Origin: Agromyces mariniharenae | GTDB taxonomy: Bacteria; Actinomycetota; Actinomycetes; Actinomycetales; Microbacteriaceae | Direction: 5' to 3' | NCBI RefSeq assembly: GCF_008122505.1 | Contig: NZ_VSSB01000001.1 | Location: 62,001-126,000, forward strand | DNA: 64,000 nt | Shown: positions 57,653-64,000 of the stretch, piece after piece | How positions within the stretch are numbered: position 1 is the first letter of the stretch | Layout: each line of letters opens with the position of its first letter | The notes under the pieces: model-generated | What the model was told of the DNA's origin: nothing | What the model saw: only the letters and a program-made list of their open reading frames with translations | Databases searched by the model: none | Position numbers and translations under genes: made by a program

Positions 57653-57690
57653 CGAAGGCCCCCACCGTGCATGCACGGTGGGGGCCTTCG
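57653..57690. terminator. Perfect 38-bp palindromic terminator
   Basis: The sequence is its own reverse complement over 38 bases (CGAAGGCCCCCACCGTGCA and complement) between the convergent CGNR and rpsO genes. It should end transcription from both sides. Confidence 0.8.
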
Positions 57691-57732
57691 CAAGAAGTTC
57701 GCGGTATCAGCGAGAGCCGCGTCGAATGACGC

Positions 57733-58002
57733 TTAGCGGCGCAGGCCGAGACGCTCGATGAGCGAGCGGTAGCGGTTGATGTCCACGTCGGCGAGGTAGC
57801 CGAGCAGACGACGACGCTGACCGACGAGGAGCAGCAGGCCACGACGCGAGTGGTGGTCGTGCTTGTGCTCCTTGAGGTGCTCGGTGAGGTCCTTGATGCG
57901 CTTGGTGAGCAGCGCGATCTGGACCTCGGGGGATCCAGTGTCACCGGGGTGCGTCGCGTACTCTTCGATGATCGCCTTCTTGACATCTGCTTCAAGTGCC
58001 AT
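57733..58002 (-). CDS. rpsO: 30S ribosomal protein S15
   Basis: 89 residues, normal S15 length, with [23 protein letters not shown] and [21 protein letters not shown]. It binds 16S rRNA early in small-subunit assembly. In most actinobacteria rpsO lies directly upstream of pnp; here 14.5 kb separate them. Confidence 0.98.
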   Translation of the reverse strand: MALEADVKKAIIEEYATHPGDTGSPEVQIALLTKRIKDLTEHLKEHKHDHHSRRGLLLLVGQRRRLLGYLADVDINRYRSLIERLGLRR

Positions 58003-58189
58003 AGATGGGATCCCCTTTCTCCTCGTTGCGCGCTGCCCGGGGCCTTGTGCCTGGGCTCTCTTGATGCGCGGCCGTCATGACGGCAACCTGAAGAGTCTAC
58101 CAGAGCGGATGCCGCGCGGCCGACGACCCCGACGCCGGCGCCGGGCACGCCCCCCACTCTGGCGACTGCCCGGCGTGGCCGCCGCGGAG

Positions 58190-58195
58190 TAGCGT
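58190..58195 (+). promoter_or_regulatory. Possible -10 (TAGCGT) for the gene at 58205
   Basis: The hexamer ends 9 bases before GTG 58205. Confidence 0.4.
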
Positions 58196-58204
58196 TCGGG
58201 CCAG

Positions 58205-59041
58205 GTGGTCGAGATGCCCCCGGACGACGCACGATCGGAGCTCGAGGCGAGAGTGTACTCCCGCGCCGGGGCCGACGAGCCGCGCGTCGAGCGGTTCGAT
58301 CCCGAGACCGGCGACACGCTCGTCGTCTCGGAGAGCGAGTGGCTGCTGCTGCAGGCCGACCGGGCCGCGCGATCGGCGACAGGCGATGCGGAGTCGGCGT
58401 CGGCGGACGAGTCGGCCGCGGAGGCGTTCGTCGCCGAGCAAGGCCCATCGGATGCCGCGACAGGGCGACGCTGGCGGCCGGCCACGACGACGGTCGTCGC
58501 CGCGATGGTCGGGCTCGCCGCAGGGGCCGCCCTGGTCGCCGGCGGGCTCTGGGCTGCCGGCACGACCCAGCAGGCGCCGACGCTCGAGCTGGCGATCACC
58601 CCCGCGCCGACGGCGTCGGAGATGCTCGCCGACGAGACGCTCTACAGCGCCGCGGCGCTCGAGATCTTCCGGGATCCGGCCCGCGACCCCGGCTCGCTCC
58701 CGTCGTGGCTGCGCGAGGTGTTCCCCGAAGCCCGGGTGGCGCGACTCGTCGCCGCGGCCGACGGGCCGATCCCGGGCGTGAGCGTGTACGCGGCCACGAC
58801 CGACTACACGACTGCGTGCCTCATCGTGCGCCTGGATGCGAGCGGGATGGTGTGGAACTGCCGCCCGATCCGGAACGTGCTCGAGGACGGGATGCGCCTG
58901 CACGCCCCGATCCCCGCGAACGTCGGCACGGATGCCGACCTCGACGGCGACGGCATCTCGGGCGATGCCTCGCGCACCGACCTGCTCACCGTCGACTGGC
59001 ATGCCGACGGCTCGTTCGACGTGCGGCGCACGTCGGGGTGA
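58205..59041 (+). CDS. Single-pass membrane protein of unknown function
   Basis: 278 residues from GTG 58205 (ATG 58214 also possible). An acidic cytoplasmic part (1-95) precedes one helix (about 97-117) and an exported Ala/Thr-rich domain with VYAATTDYTTACLIVRL and, near the end, DADLDGDGISGD, which looks like a calcium-binding Asp loop. I know no family for it. Confidence 0.72.
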   Translation: MVEMPPDDARSELEARVYSRAGADEPRVERFDPETGDTLVVSESEWLLLQADRAARSATGDAESASADESAAEAFVAEQGPSDAATGRRWRPATTTVVAAMVGLAAGAALVAGGLWAAGTTQQAPTLELAITPAPTASEMLADETLYSAAALEIFRDPARDPGSLPSWLREVFPEARVARLVAAADGPIPGVSVYAATTDYTTACLIVRLDASGMVWNCRPIRNVLEDGMRLHAPIPANVGTDADLDGDGISGDASRTDLLTVDWHADGSFDVRRTSG

Positions 59042-59055
59042 GATCGTGCGCCGGC

Positions 59056-60021
59056 TCAGGTCGTCGTGTCGATGACGAGCTTCCCGTGCACGTCGCCGGC
59101 GCCGATCCGGCGCAGCGCTTCGGGCACCTCGGCCAGCGGCAGCACGGCATCGATCACCGGATGCACCTCGCCCTCCGCCACGCCGGCGTCGAGCTCCTCC
59201 AGTCCCTCGTTGGGCTTCGCCGCCAGCAACCGGTACGACCGCCCGTCACGCCCGAGCCGGGAGCCGAACGCGAACGTCGCGAGGATGATGCCCATGCGGC
59301 CGCCGATGATCACGAACCGTCCGCCGGGCGCCAGCATGGCCTGGTACTCGCGCAGGCGGCGCTGCGCGACGAGCTCGATGATCGCGTCGTAGCCGCCGTC
59401 GGGCGGCACGGCCGCCGCGGCATCCGCGAGGTCGATCGCGTGCGTCGCGCCGAGCCCGGTGAGCAGCTCGAGCTTGTCGGCGCGATCGACGGCCGTGACG
59501 ATCGCGCCCGCGCGATGCGCGAGCTGCACGGCGAGCGTGCCCGCTCCCCCGCCGGCGCCGTTCACGAGCACCCGGTCCCCTCGGCCGACCTTCGCGAGGG
59601 CGAGCCCCTGCACCGCGAGACCGCCGGCCTGCGGCAGCGCGGCGGCGTCGACGAAGCCGATGGCGTCGGGGATGCGCCGCAACGCCGTCGCATCAGCGGC
59701 GACGAACTCGGCGAAGCCGCCCCAGCCGGCGCCCGAGAGGTCGCCGTGCACGCGGTCGCCGACGGCGAACCCGCTCGCGCCCTCGCCGAGGGCGACCACC
59801 TCGCCCGCGACGTCCGCACCGAGCACGCGCATGCGCGGTCGGAACAAGCCGCCCATGCGGGCGAACAACGGGCGCCCGCGCAGCAGGTCCCAGTCCCACG
59901 AGTTCACGGATGCCGCGTGCACCCGCACGAGTACCTGCCCGGGGCCGGGCTCGGGTCTCGGCGCGTCGACGAGGCGCAGGCGCTCAGGGCCGCCGTACCG
60001 CTCGTACCGCACCGCCCGCAT
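59056..60021 (-). CDS. NAD(P)-dependent MDR-family oxidoreductase (quinone oxidoreductase-like)
   Basis: 321 residues. The GroES-like N-terminus (VRVHAASVNSWDWDLLRG, GADVAGEVVALG) lacks the zinc ligands of alcohol dehydrogenases, and the Rossmann half has VNGAGGGAGTLAVQLA. It probably reduces quinones or enones with NADPH. TAGGCT ends 6 bases before the ATG. Confidence 0.88.
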   Translation of the reverse strand: MRAVRYERYGGPERLRLVDAPRPEPGPGQVLVRVHAASVNSWDWDLLRGRPLFARMGGLFRPRMRVLGADVAGEVVALGEGASGFAVGDRVHGDLSGAGWGGFAEFVAADATALRRIPDAIGFVDAAALPQAGGLAVQGLALAKVGRGDRVLVNGAGGGAGTLAVQLAHRAGAIVTAVDRADKLELLTGLGATHAIDLADAAAAVPPDGGYDAIIELVAQRRLREYQAMLAPGGRFVIIGGRMGIILATFAFGSRLGRDGRSYRLLAAKPNEGLEELDAGVAEGEVHPVIDAVLPLAEVPEALRRIGAGDVHGKLVIDTTT

Positions 60022-60027
60022 GCCGCG

Positions 60028-60033
60028 AGCCTA
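60028..60033 (-). promoter_or_regulatory. -10 element (TAGGCT) for the MDR oxidoreductase
   Basis: Minus-strand hexamer ends 6 bases before ATG 60021. Confidence 0.55.
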
Positions 60034-60112
60034 TCGAGGTGCGGTGCCCGACCGGGGCGGGAATGCCCGGTCGACGCGTCCGCGGAATACCGACGGGGCC
60101 ACGCCGGTTCCG

Positions 60113-61246
60113 ATGCATGTGGATGTGATCGAGGTGGACGTCGCCGTGATCGGCGCCGGGCAGGCAGGCCTCTCGGCCGCCCACCACCTGCAGCGCCGCG
60201 GTTTCGTGCCCGTGACGCGCGAGCCGTCGGCCGACCGCACGTTCGTGGTGCTCGACGCGAACGCCGCTCCCGGAGGCGCCTGGCAGCATCGCTGGGCATC
60301 CCTGCGCATGGCGACCGTCAACGGCATCCACGAGCTGCCCGGCTTCCCGGTGCCGCCCGCGGACCCGGCCATGCCGAGCCGCGACGCGCTGCCCCCGTAC
60401 TTCGCGGAGTACGAGCGGCGCTTCGACCTCGAGGTGCAGCGTCCGGTGTCGGTCCGCGCGGTGCGCCGCGCCGACGACGACCCCGACGGGCGCCTCCTCG
60501 TCGAGACCGACCGGGGCACGTGGGCCGCACGCTACGTCATCAACGCGACCGGCACCTGGACCCGCCCGTTCCGTCCGTACTACCCCGGCATCGAGCGGTT
60601 CCGCGGGCGGCAGCTGCACGTGGCCGACTACGTCTCGGCCGAGGAGTTCACGGGCGAGCGCGTCGTCATCGTGGGCGCCGGCGTGTCGGCCGTGCAGCTG
60701 CTCGACGAGATCTCGCATGTCGCCGAGACCGTCTGGATGACGCGACGCGAGCCAGAGTGGGTCGAGGAGGACTTCGACCTCGCCGCGCGCAGCGCGGCGA
60801 TCGCGGGCGTCGAGGCGCGCGTGCGTCGCGGCCTGCCGCCGGGCAGCGTCATCGCCGTCACCGGGATGCACTGGACGCCGTGGGCACGGGCGGCGCAGGC
60901 GCGCGGCGCGCTGGTGCGGCATCCGATGTTCGCGTCGATCGAGGAGCACGGCGTGCGCATGCCCGACGGCTCGTTCATCGCGGCCGACGTCATCCTGTGG
61001 GCGACCGGGTTCCGCCCGGCGCTCGACCACCTCGCACCCCTCAGGCTGCGGACGCCCGAGGGCGGCTTCCGCGTCGCCGACACGCGGTCGCTCGACGAGC
61101 CGCGGCTGTTCCTCATCGGCTACGGGCCGTCGCAGTCCACGGTCGGCGCGAACCGCGCCGGGCGCGCGGCCGTGCAGCAGATCGTGATGGCGGAGCAGGC
61201 ACGTCGAGACGGGGTCGCAACCGCCGTCGCGGCATCCGCGGCCTGA
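60113..61246 (+). CDS. FAD-dependent monooxygenase-like oxidoreductase (CzcO/FMO type)
   Basis: 377 residues with two nucleotide-binding motifs: VIGAGQAGLSAAHHL (FAD) near residue 12 and VIVGAGVSAVQLL (NADPH) near 184, plus GGAWQHRW and the ATGFRP loop. The architecture matches flavin monooxygenases and CzcO-like oxidoreductases. Substrate unknown. Confidence 0.87.
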   Translation: MHVDVIEVDVAVIGAGQAGLSAAHHLQRRGFVPVTREPSADRTFVVLDANAAPGGAWQHRWASLRMATVNGIHELPGFPVPPADPAMPSRDALPPYFAEYERRFDLEVQRPVSVRAVRRADDDPDGRLLVETDRGTWAARYVINATGTWTRPFRPYYPGIERFRGRQLHVADYVSAEEFTGERVVIVGAGVSAVQLLDEISHVAETVWMTRREPEWVEEDFDLAARSAAIAGVEARVRRGLPPGSVIAVTGMHWTPWARAAQARGALVRHPMFASIEEHGVRMPDGSFIAADVILWATGFRPALDHLAPLRLRTPEGGFRVADTRSLDEPRLFLIGYGPSQSTVGANRAGRAAVQQIVMAEQARRDGVATAVAASAA

Positions 61247-61269
61247 TTGCCGACCCGCGGCGGCGGGGG

Positions 61270-61275
61270 CAGACT
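61270..61275 (+). promoter_or_regulatory. -10-like element (CAGACT) for the DUF488 gene
   Basis: The hexamer ends 6 bases before ATG 61282. Confidence 0.45.
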
Positions 61276-61281
61276 GGCGGC

Positions 61282-61647
61282 ATGGCGTTCACGATGAAGC
61301 GCGTGTACGAGCCCGCCGAGGCATCCGACGGCTATCGCGTGCTCGTCGACCGCCTCTGGCCCCGCGGCGTGAAGAAGGAGCGCGCGGAGCTCGACGAGTG
61401 GGACAAGGACGTCGCGCCCTCCCCCGAACTGCGCACCGAATGGCACCACCACCGTGAGCGGTTCGACGAATTCGCTGCCCGGTACCGCGCGGAGCTCGAC
61501 GCGGGCGAGGCCGCGAAGGCCCTCCTCGAGGCGGGTCGGGAGCACGACCGCGTGACCCTCGTGTTCGCCGCGCGCGACGAGCAGGTCAACCACGTCAGCG
61601 TGCTGCTCGGGTGGCTGGCCGACCACGGGGCATCCGTCGAGTCCTAG
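61282..61647 (+). CDS. DUF488 family protein
   Basis: 121 residues. MKRVYEPAEASDGYRVLVDR, LWPRGVKKE and the His-rich EWHHHRERF define the DUF488 (YeaO-like) family; members are small soluble proteins of unknown role, sometimes linked to DNA repair or stress. Confidence 0.87.
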   Translation: MAFTMKRVYEPAEASDGYRVLVDRLWPRGVKKERAELDEWDKDVAPSPELRTEWHHHRERFDEFAARYRAELDAGEAAKALLEAGREHDRVTLVFAARDEQVNHVSVLLGWLADHGASVES

Positions 61648-61732
61648 GGCGACGGATGCCGCGGGCGGCCCCTTGCAGGTGCACGGGCGGCGGCGTAGCG
61701 TGCCGAGAAACGCGAGGAAGTGAGCAATCACC

Positions 61733-62182
61733 ATGATCACGAAGAGGCACGCTCGGACCGCGGCACTGACGATCGCCGCCGCAGCCGCACTCACCTTCGC
61801 CGGCGCCGGCGCGGCCCAGGCCGCACCCGCCATCCCGCTCACGGGCGGGCAGGAGGCGCCGAAGCCGAACAACTTCGGCGCGCACGGCTCGTTCAGTTAC
61901 GAGATCGACGACGACCTCAACGAGTTCTGCTACACGCTCGACGTGACGGGACTCTCCGCACCGGCGACCGCTGCGCACGTGCACGTCGCGCCACGCAATG
62001 TCCCGGGTCCGGTCGTCGTCCCGCTGGTCGTGCCGAATGAGACCGACTTCTCGGTCAGCGGCTGCACCATCGTGAACAACGAGGCACTGCTGGACGACAT
62101 CGCGGCGAACCCTGGCGCGTACTACGTCAACGTGCACAACGCGAACAACATGCCTGGGGAGATCCGGGGCCAGCTGAAGTAG
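61733..62182 (+). CDS. Secreted CHRD-domain protein
   Basis: 149 residues. The signal peptide ends at AGAAQA near residue 30; the mature part is a CHRD domain with PLTGGQEAPKPN, GLSAPATAAHVHVA and NMPGEIRGQL. CHRD domains occur in exported bacterial proteins and animal chordin; the bacterial role is unknown. Two cysteines may form a disulfide. The GAGGAAG ribosome site is rather far (about 12 bases) from the ATG. Confidence 0.85.
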   Translation: MITKRHARTAALTIAAAAALTFAGAGAAQAAPAIPLTGGQEAPKPNNFGAHGSFSYEIDDDLNEFCYTLDVTGLSAPATAAHVHVAPRNVPGPVVVPLVVPNETDFSVSGCTIVNNEALLDDIAANPGAYYVNVHNANNMPGEIRGQLK

Positions 62183-62251
62183 CACCGGCCACAGGGCGCC
62201 GCCTCACGCCGTTCGGTGGTCGGATCTTCACGTGACCCGGGAGGTCGCGCC

Positions 62252-62719
62252 ATGATGACCACCGAGCGACGAATCGAGGAGCGCACCGGATACCCGCCGC
62301 CCGCGCTCACCGCAGCGGTGCTCGCGGTCCTCGCGATCGTGCTCGCCGTGGTCGGGGTCTGGGCGCTCGCCGAGACGTCGGCCCGCGCGTTCGCGACCTA
62401 CACCCCGGTCGAGGCGTCCGTCGTCGACGAGCACGGCGAGCGGCTGGTCGTCGCCGACCGGCGCGGCAACCGCACCGAGACGGTCCGCGTCGTGAGCGTC
62501 GAGCTCCCCGACGGCGCGCGTGCCGACCTGCGCAGCGCCGACCTCGGCGTCGGCACGACCGCGACGGTCTACCTGAGCAGCACGGGGACGGTGTCCGAGT
62601 CGCCGCCCGAGCCGCCGAGCCTCCTGGAATGGATGATCGGCGCGGCGGCCGTGGTTGCTGCGGTCGTGCTCGGGGTCCTGTCGGTGCGCGTCGTGCTGCG
62701 GTTGCGCAGATCCTCTTGA
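62252..62719 (+). CDS. Two-helix membrane protein, DUF3592-like
   Basis: 155 residues from ATG 62252 (GGGAGG seven bases upstream). Helices at about 16-40 and 125-145 flank an extracytoplasmic beta-rich part (VEASVVDEHGERLVVADRRG; GTTATVYLSSTG) that resembles DUF3592. Function unknown. Confidence 0.72.
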   Translation: MMTTERRIEERTGYPPPALTAAVLAVLAIVLAVVGVWALAETSARAFATYTPVEASVVDEHGERLVVADRRGNRTETVRVVSVELPDGARADLRSADLGVGTTATVYLSSTGTVSESPPEPPSLLEWMIGAAAVVAAVVLGVLSVRVVLRLRRSS

Positions 62720-62794
62720 CGGTGTGGCGTTTCAGGCGATGATCGGCGCTTTCCGGCTCATCGCGGTGTCAGTGGGTCCTGTTTGGATGGACCC

Positions 62795-64000
62795 ATGCCC
62801 GCCTCCCTCGACCTCGCGCATGAAGCGGCGCTCGAGGCGGAGTTGGCGGCGATCTCCACGTTCGAGACGGCGATCCGGCAGCTCCAGGCCCGGGCAGTAC
62901 CGGTGCATCCAGCGGGCTCGCGAGCTCGGGGCCGACGTCGAGCGCGTGACCGAGTCGAGCACCCCGCGCGAGCGCGACATGGCGAAGCGCTCGTTCGTCG
63001 CCGAACTCGCGACGACGCTCGGGCGGCACGAGGCATCCGCTTCGCGTCTCGTTGCCGAGGCCGAACGACTCACCGGTCCCCGCCACGCGACGCTCGACGC
63101 GCTGGCGGCGGGAGAGCTCGCGCTCACGCAGGTGCGCTCGGTGCTCGAACTGACGCACGACCTTCCGGTCGAGGTCGCCGACGCGGTCGAGCAGGTCGCC
63201 CTCGATGCGGCATCGGCCGCGGCGGCGAACGGCGTCGTGTCCACGAACGCCGACGTCCGGCGGCGCATGCGCCGCGTGCGCGAGCGGCTGCACCCCCAGC
63301 CGTTGGCCGATCGACGAGCGCGCGCCGTCGACGATCGGCGCGTCTGCCTCGATCCCGCACCCGACGGCATGGCGTGGCTGAGCCTGCACCTCGAGGCCGA
63401 GCGCGCCGTCGCGATCGACGCGCGCCTCACCGCGCTCGCGGCGCGCCCGACCGAAGCCGGCGACATGCGCACGTCACTGCAACGCGCCGTCGACGTCGCG
63501 GCCGATCTGCTGCTCGGCGGTGGGCTGCTCGGCGGTGGGCTGCTCGGCGGTGGGCTGCTCGGCGGTGGGCTGCTCGACGACGAGCGCACGCGCCACGACG
63601 CTACCGTCATCGGCGCAGTGGTGCCCCGCATCAACGTGACCGTGCCGGTGCTGACGCTGCTCGGGCTCGATGACGAGCCGGCCGAGCTCGAGGGGTACGG
63701 CCCGATCGACCCCGAGACCGCCCGGCTGCTCACCGTGCACGCGCCGTGGATACGTCGCATCCTGGTGCACCCCGAGACCGGCGCCGTGGTGAGCTACGGC
63801 CGCGAGCGCTATCGAGTGCCGGCCGATCTCGCCGGGCTCGTGCGGTTCCGCGACGGGCAGTGCCGTTTTCCGGGCTGCTCACGGCCCGCCACGCACGCCG
63901 ATCTCGACCACACCACGGCCTTCGCACGCGGGGGCACGACCTCCGCGACGAACCTCGCGGCGCTCTGCGAACCTCACCATCACCTCAAGCACGAGAGCAG
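62795..64000 (+). pseudogene. DUF222/HNH endonuclease, frameshifted and cut by the window end
   Basis: The first 33 codons from ATG 62795 (MPASLDLAHEAALEAELAAI...) are in one frame; from 62895 the normal DUF222 sequence continues in the +1 frame (QYRCIQRARELGADVERV) to the end of the window. One extra G in the CGGGCAG run (62892-62894) explains it: removing a G restores the family consensus. The HNH motif (CRFPGC, DLDHTTAFARGGTTS, NLAALCEPHHHLKH) is complete as far as visible. Such genes are multicopy in Microbacteriaceae. Mutation, programmed shift and sequencing error cannot be told apart. Confidence 0.75.
63511..63570 (+). repeat. Four perfect 15-bp tandem repeats inside the HNH endonuclease gene
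   Basis: TGCTCGGCGGTGGGC occurs four times without gaps, encoding a run of LLGGG units. The unit length is a multiple of 3, so copy changes would keep frame. Confidence 0.85.

Noticed and set aside
63511..63570. Tandem repeat as a phase-variation switch
   Set aside because: The unit is 15 bases, so gain or loss does not change the reading frame; the frameshift of this gene is elsewhere.

Overview
The window is about 64 kb of very GC-rich DNA from an actinobacterium, most likely a member of the Microbacteriaceae (Agromyces/Microbacterium type). This is inferred from third-position GC bias, many GTG and TTG starts, gene order, and heavy use of the word CGGATGCC/GGCATCCG. I see about 63 protein genes, no rRNA, tRNA, CRISPR array or insertion sequence. 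Both ends cut a gene: a tctA permease on the left and a frameshifted DUF222/HNH endonuclease on the right.

Layout. 1-5.4 kb: a tripartite tricarboxylate transporter (tctCBA, minus strand) divergent from a CitA/CitB-type two-component system, with 9-bp iterons between them. 5.4-21.2 kb: housekeeping backbone (pncC/cinA C-terminal, pgsA, ftsK, RNase J, dapA, folA-thyA, thioredoxin-DUF4395, OsmC, dapB, an M16 peptidase). In other actinobacteria this backbone is continuous with pnp and rpsO; here pnp (40.9-43.2 kb) and rpsO (57.7 kb) are separated from it by catabolic and accessory genes.

21.3-40.8 kb: an aldo/keto reductase, then a branched-chain amino acid (mainly leucine) catabolic region resembling Mycobacterium tuberculosis Rv2495c-Rv2506: CitE-like lyase, MaoC hydratase, acyl-CoA dehydrogenase, biotin-carboxylase subunit; then etfB-etfA and a repeat-bearing b-type cytochrome; a separate TetR/MBL-hydrolase pair; carboxyltransferase subunit divergent from a TetR regulator; and the E1alpha-E1beta-E2 branched-chain 2-oxoacid dehydrogenase genes divergent from an Lrp regulator. 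Copies of a GTTAGYG-NN-CRCTAAC palindrome precede the carboxylase, dehydrogenase and ETF units, so they probably form one TetR regulon. The dehydrogenase would feed ETF, and the cytochrome is a candidate route from ETF to the respiratory chain; that link is an inference.

43.5-64 kb: mixed accessory genes: a glycosyltransferase-SGNH hydrolase fusion, dodecin, a secreted protein of unknown function, DedA, an FMN reductase/luciferase-like pair, a fructosamine-kinase-like gene, a secreted M28 aminopeptidase, thioredoxin, an EamA transporter with a divergent CGNR regulator, oxidoreductases and a CHRD protein.

About twenty genes have a TANNNT or CANACT -10 hexamer 6-7 bases before the start codon, which points to widespread leaderless transcription. 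This pattern was used to fix several starts (dapA, dapB, thyA, pgsA, ftsK).
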